The position numbers and the translations under genes are program-made. A stretch of DNA of 32,982 nucleotides, taken from positions 2,501 to 35,482 of the forward strand of contig CALSCR010003038.1 in assembly GCA_943704495.1 (NCBI GenBank). The letters run 5' to 3'. Positions 32,820 through 32,982 of the stretch are shown here, in pieces. The DNA is from Pigoraptor chileana. Lineage: Eukaryota; Opisthokonta; Filasterea. Each line of letters opens with the position of its first letter. Position 1 is the stretch's first letter. The notes beneath the pieces were generated by a model. The model saw only the letters and a program-made list of their open reading frames with translations. It was not told where the DNA came from and ran no database searches.

Positions 32820-32877
32820 ATGGCTGGAAGGCAGAAATCTGGGGACGGTCGGCAGAGGAGGAAGCCACGGTCAGCAG
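32820..32877 (+). CDS. Possible first exon of a gene running off the right edge
   Basis: ATG in good context (AACATGG) opens a basic stretch, MAGRQKSGDGRQRRKPRSA, ending at a consensus gtaagc donor at 32878. The following (TG)n tract looks like the microsatellite introns elsewhere in the window. Product unknown; the exon is short and the call is weak. Confidence 0.22.
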
Positions 32878-32893
32878 GTAAGCGGGAGGCAAT

Positions 32894-32900
32894 TTGTGCG

Positions 32901-32982
<82 letters not shown>
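32894..32982 (+). repeat. (TG)n microsatellite at window end
   Basis: A nearly uninterrupted GT dinucleotide run reaches the last base. Such runs often break assemblies, so this may be a contig end. Confidence 0.95.

Overview
The window is nuclear DNA from a eukaryote. Nearly every gene is split by short GT-AG introns, roughly 60 to 500 bases long, many filled with (GT)n or (CA)n microsatellites, and reading frames only make sense after splicing. The gene set (claspin-like replication protein, coronin, ANP32-type leucine-rich acidic protein, TMEM147, LysM-domain protein, and an animal-style MOCS1 locus) points to a unicellular eukaryote related to opisthokonts, apusomonads or amoebozoans. This placement is inference, and I cannot name the species.

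Layout: (1) 2-5170 (+), the 3' part of a claspin/Mrc1-like checkpoint gene, cut at the left edge. (2) 5793-8312 (-), an alpha/beta hydrolase and a cysteine phosphatase of the mRNA-capping/DUSP11 type. Splice sites between them are in phase, so they may be one gene. (3) 8313-10065, a stretch with no recognisable gene but with palindromes. (4) 10066-11583 (-), TMEM147. (5) 11973-16001 (+), MOCS1: MoaA-like and MoaC-like parts in one locus with an in-frame alternative splice that joins them. (6) 16593-17522 (-), an unrecognised signal-peptide protein. (7) 17987-18551 (+), a LysM protein. (8) 19663-21825 (-), an ANP32-like protein in nine exons. (9) 22805-24805 (+), coronin in five exons. (10) 25299-29239 (-), a fatty-acyl-AMP ligase / acyl-carrier / alpha-oxoamine synthase fusion. 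(11) 30224-31756 (+), a single-exon, membrane-anchored glycosyltransferase-like protein. (12) The right edge holds a possible first exon and a long (TG)n tract.

Most neighbours alternate between divergent and convergent pairs. Divergent promoters lie between TMEM147 and MOCS1, between the secreted protein and the LysM gene, between ANP32 and coronin, and between the ligase-synthase fusion and the glycosyltransferase. Palindromic CACGTG sites occur in two of them and are clustered four times within 71 bases in the last.

The strongest candidates for new biology are the trimodular ligase-carrier-synthase, which looks built to activate a fatty acid, hold it as a thioester and condense it with an amino acid; the shared promoter linking it to a glycosyltransferase; and the possible hydrolase-phosphatase fusion. 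The MOCS1 locus is a clear parallel to the animal bicistronic gene.
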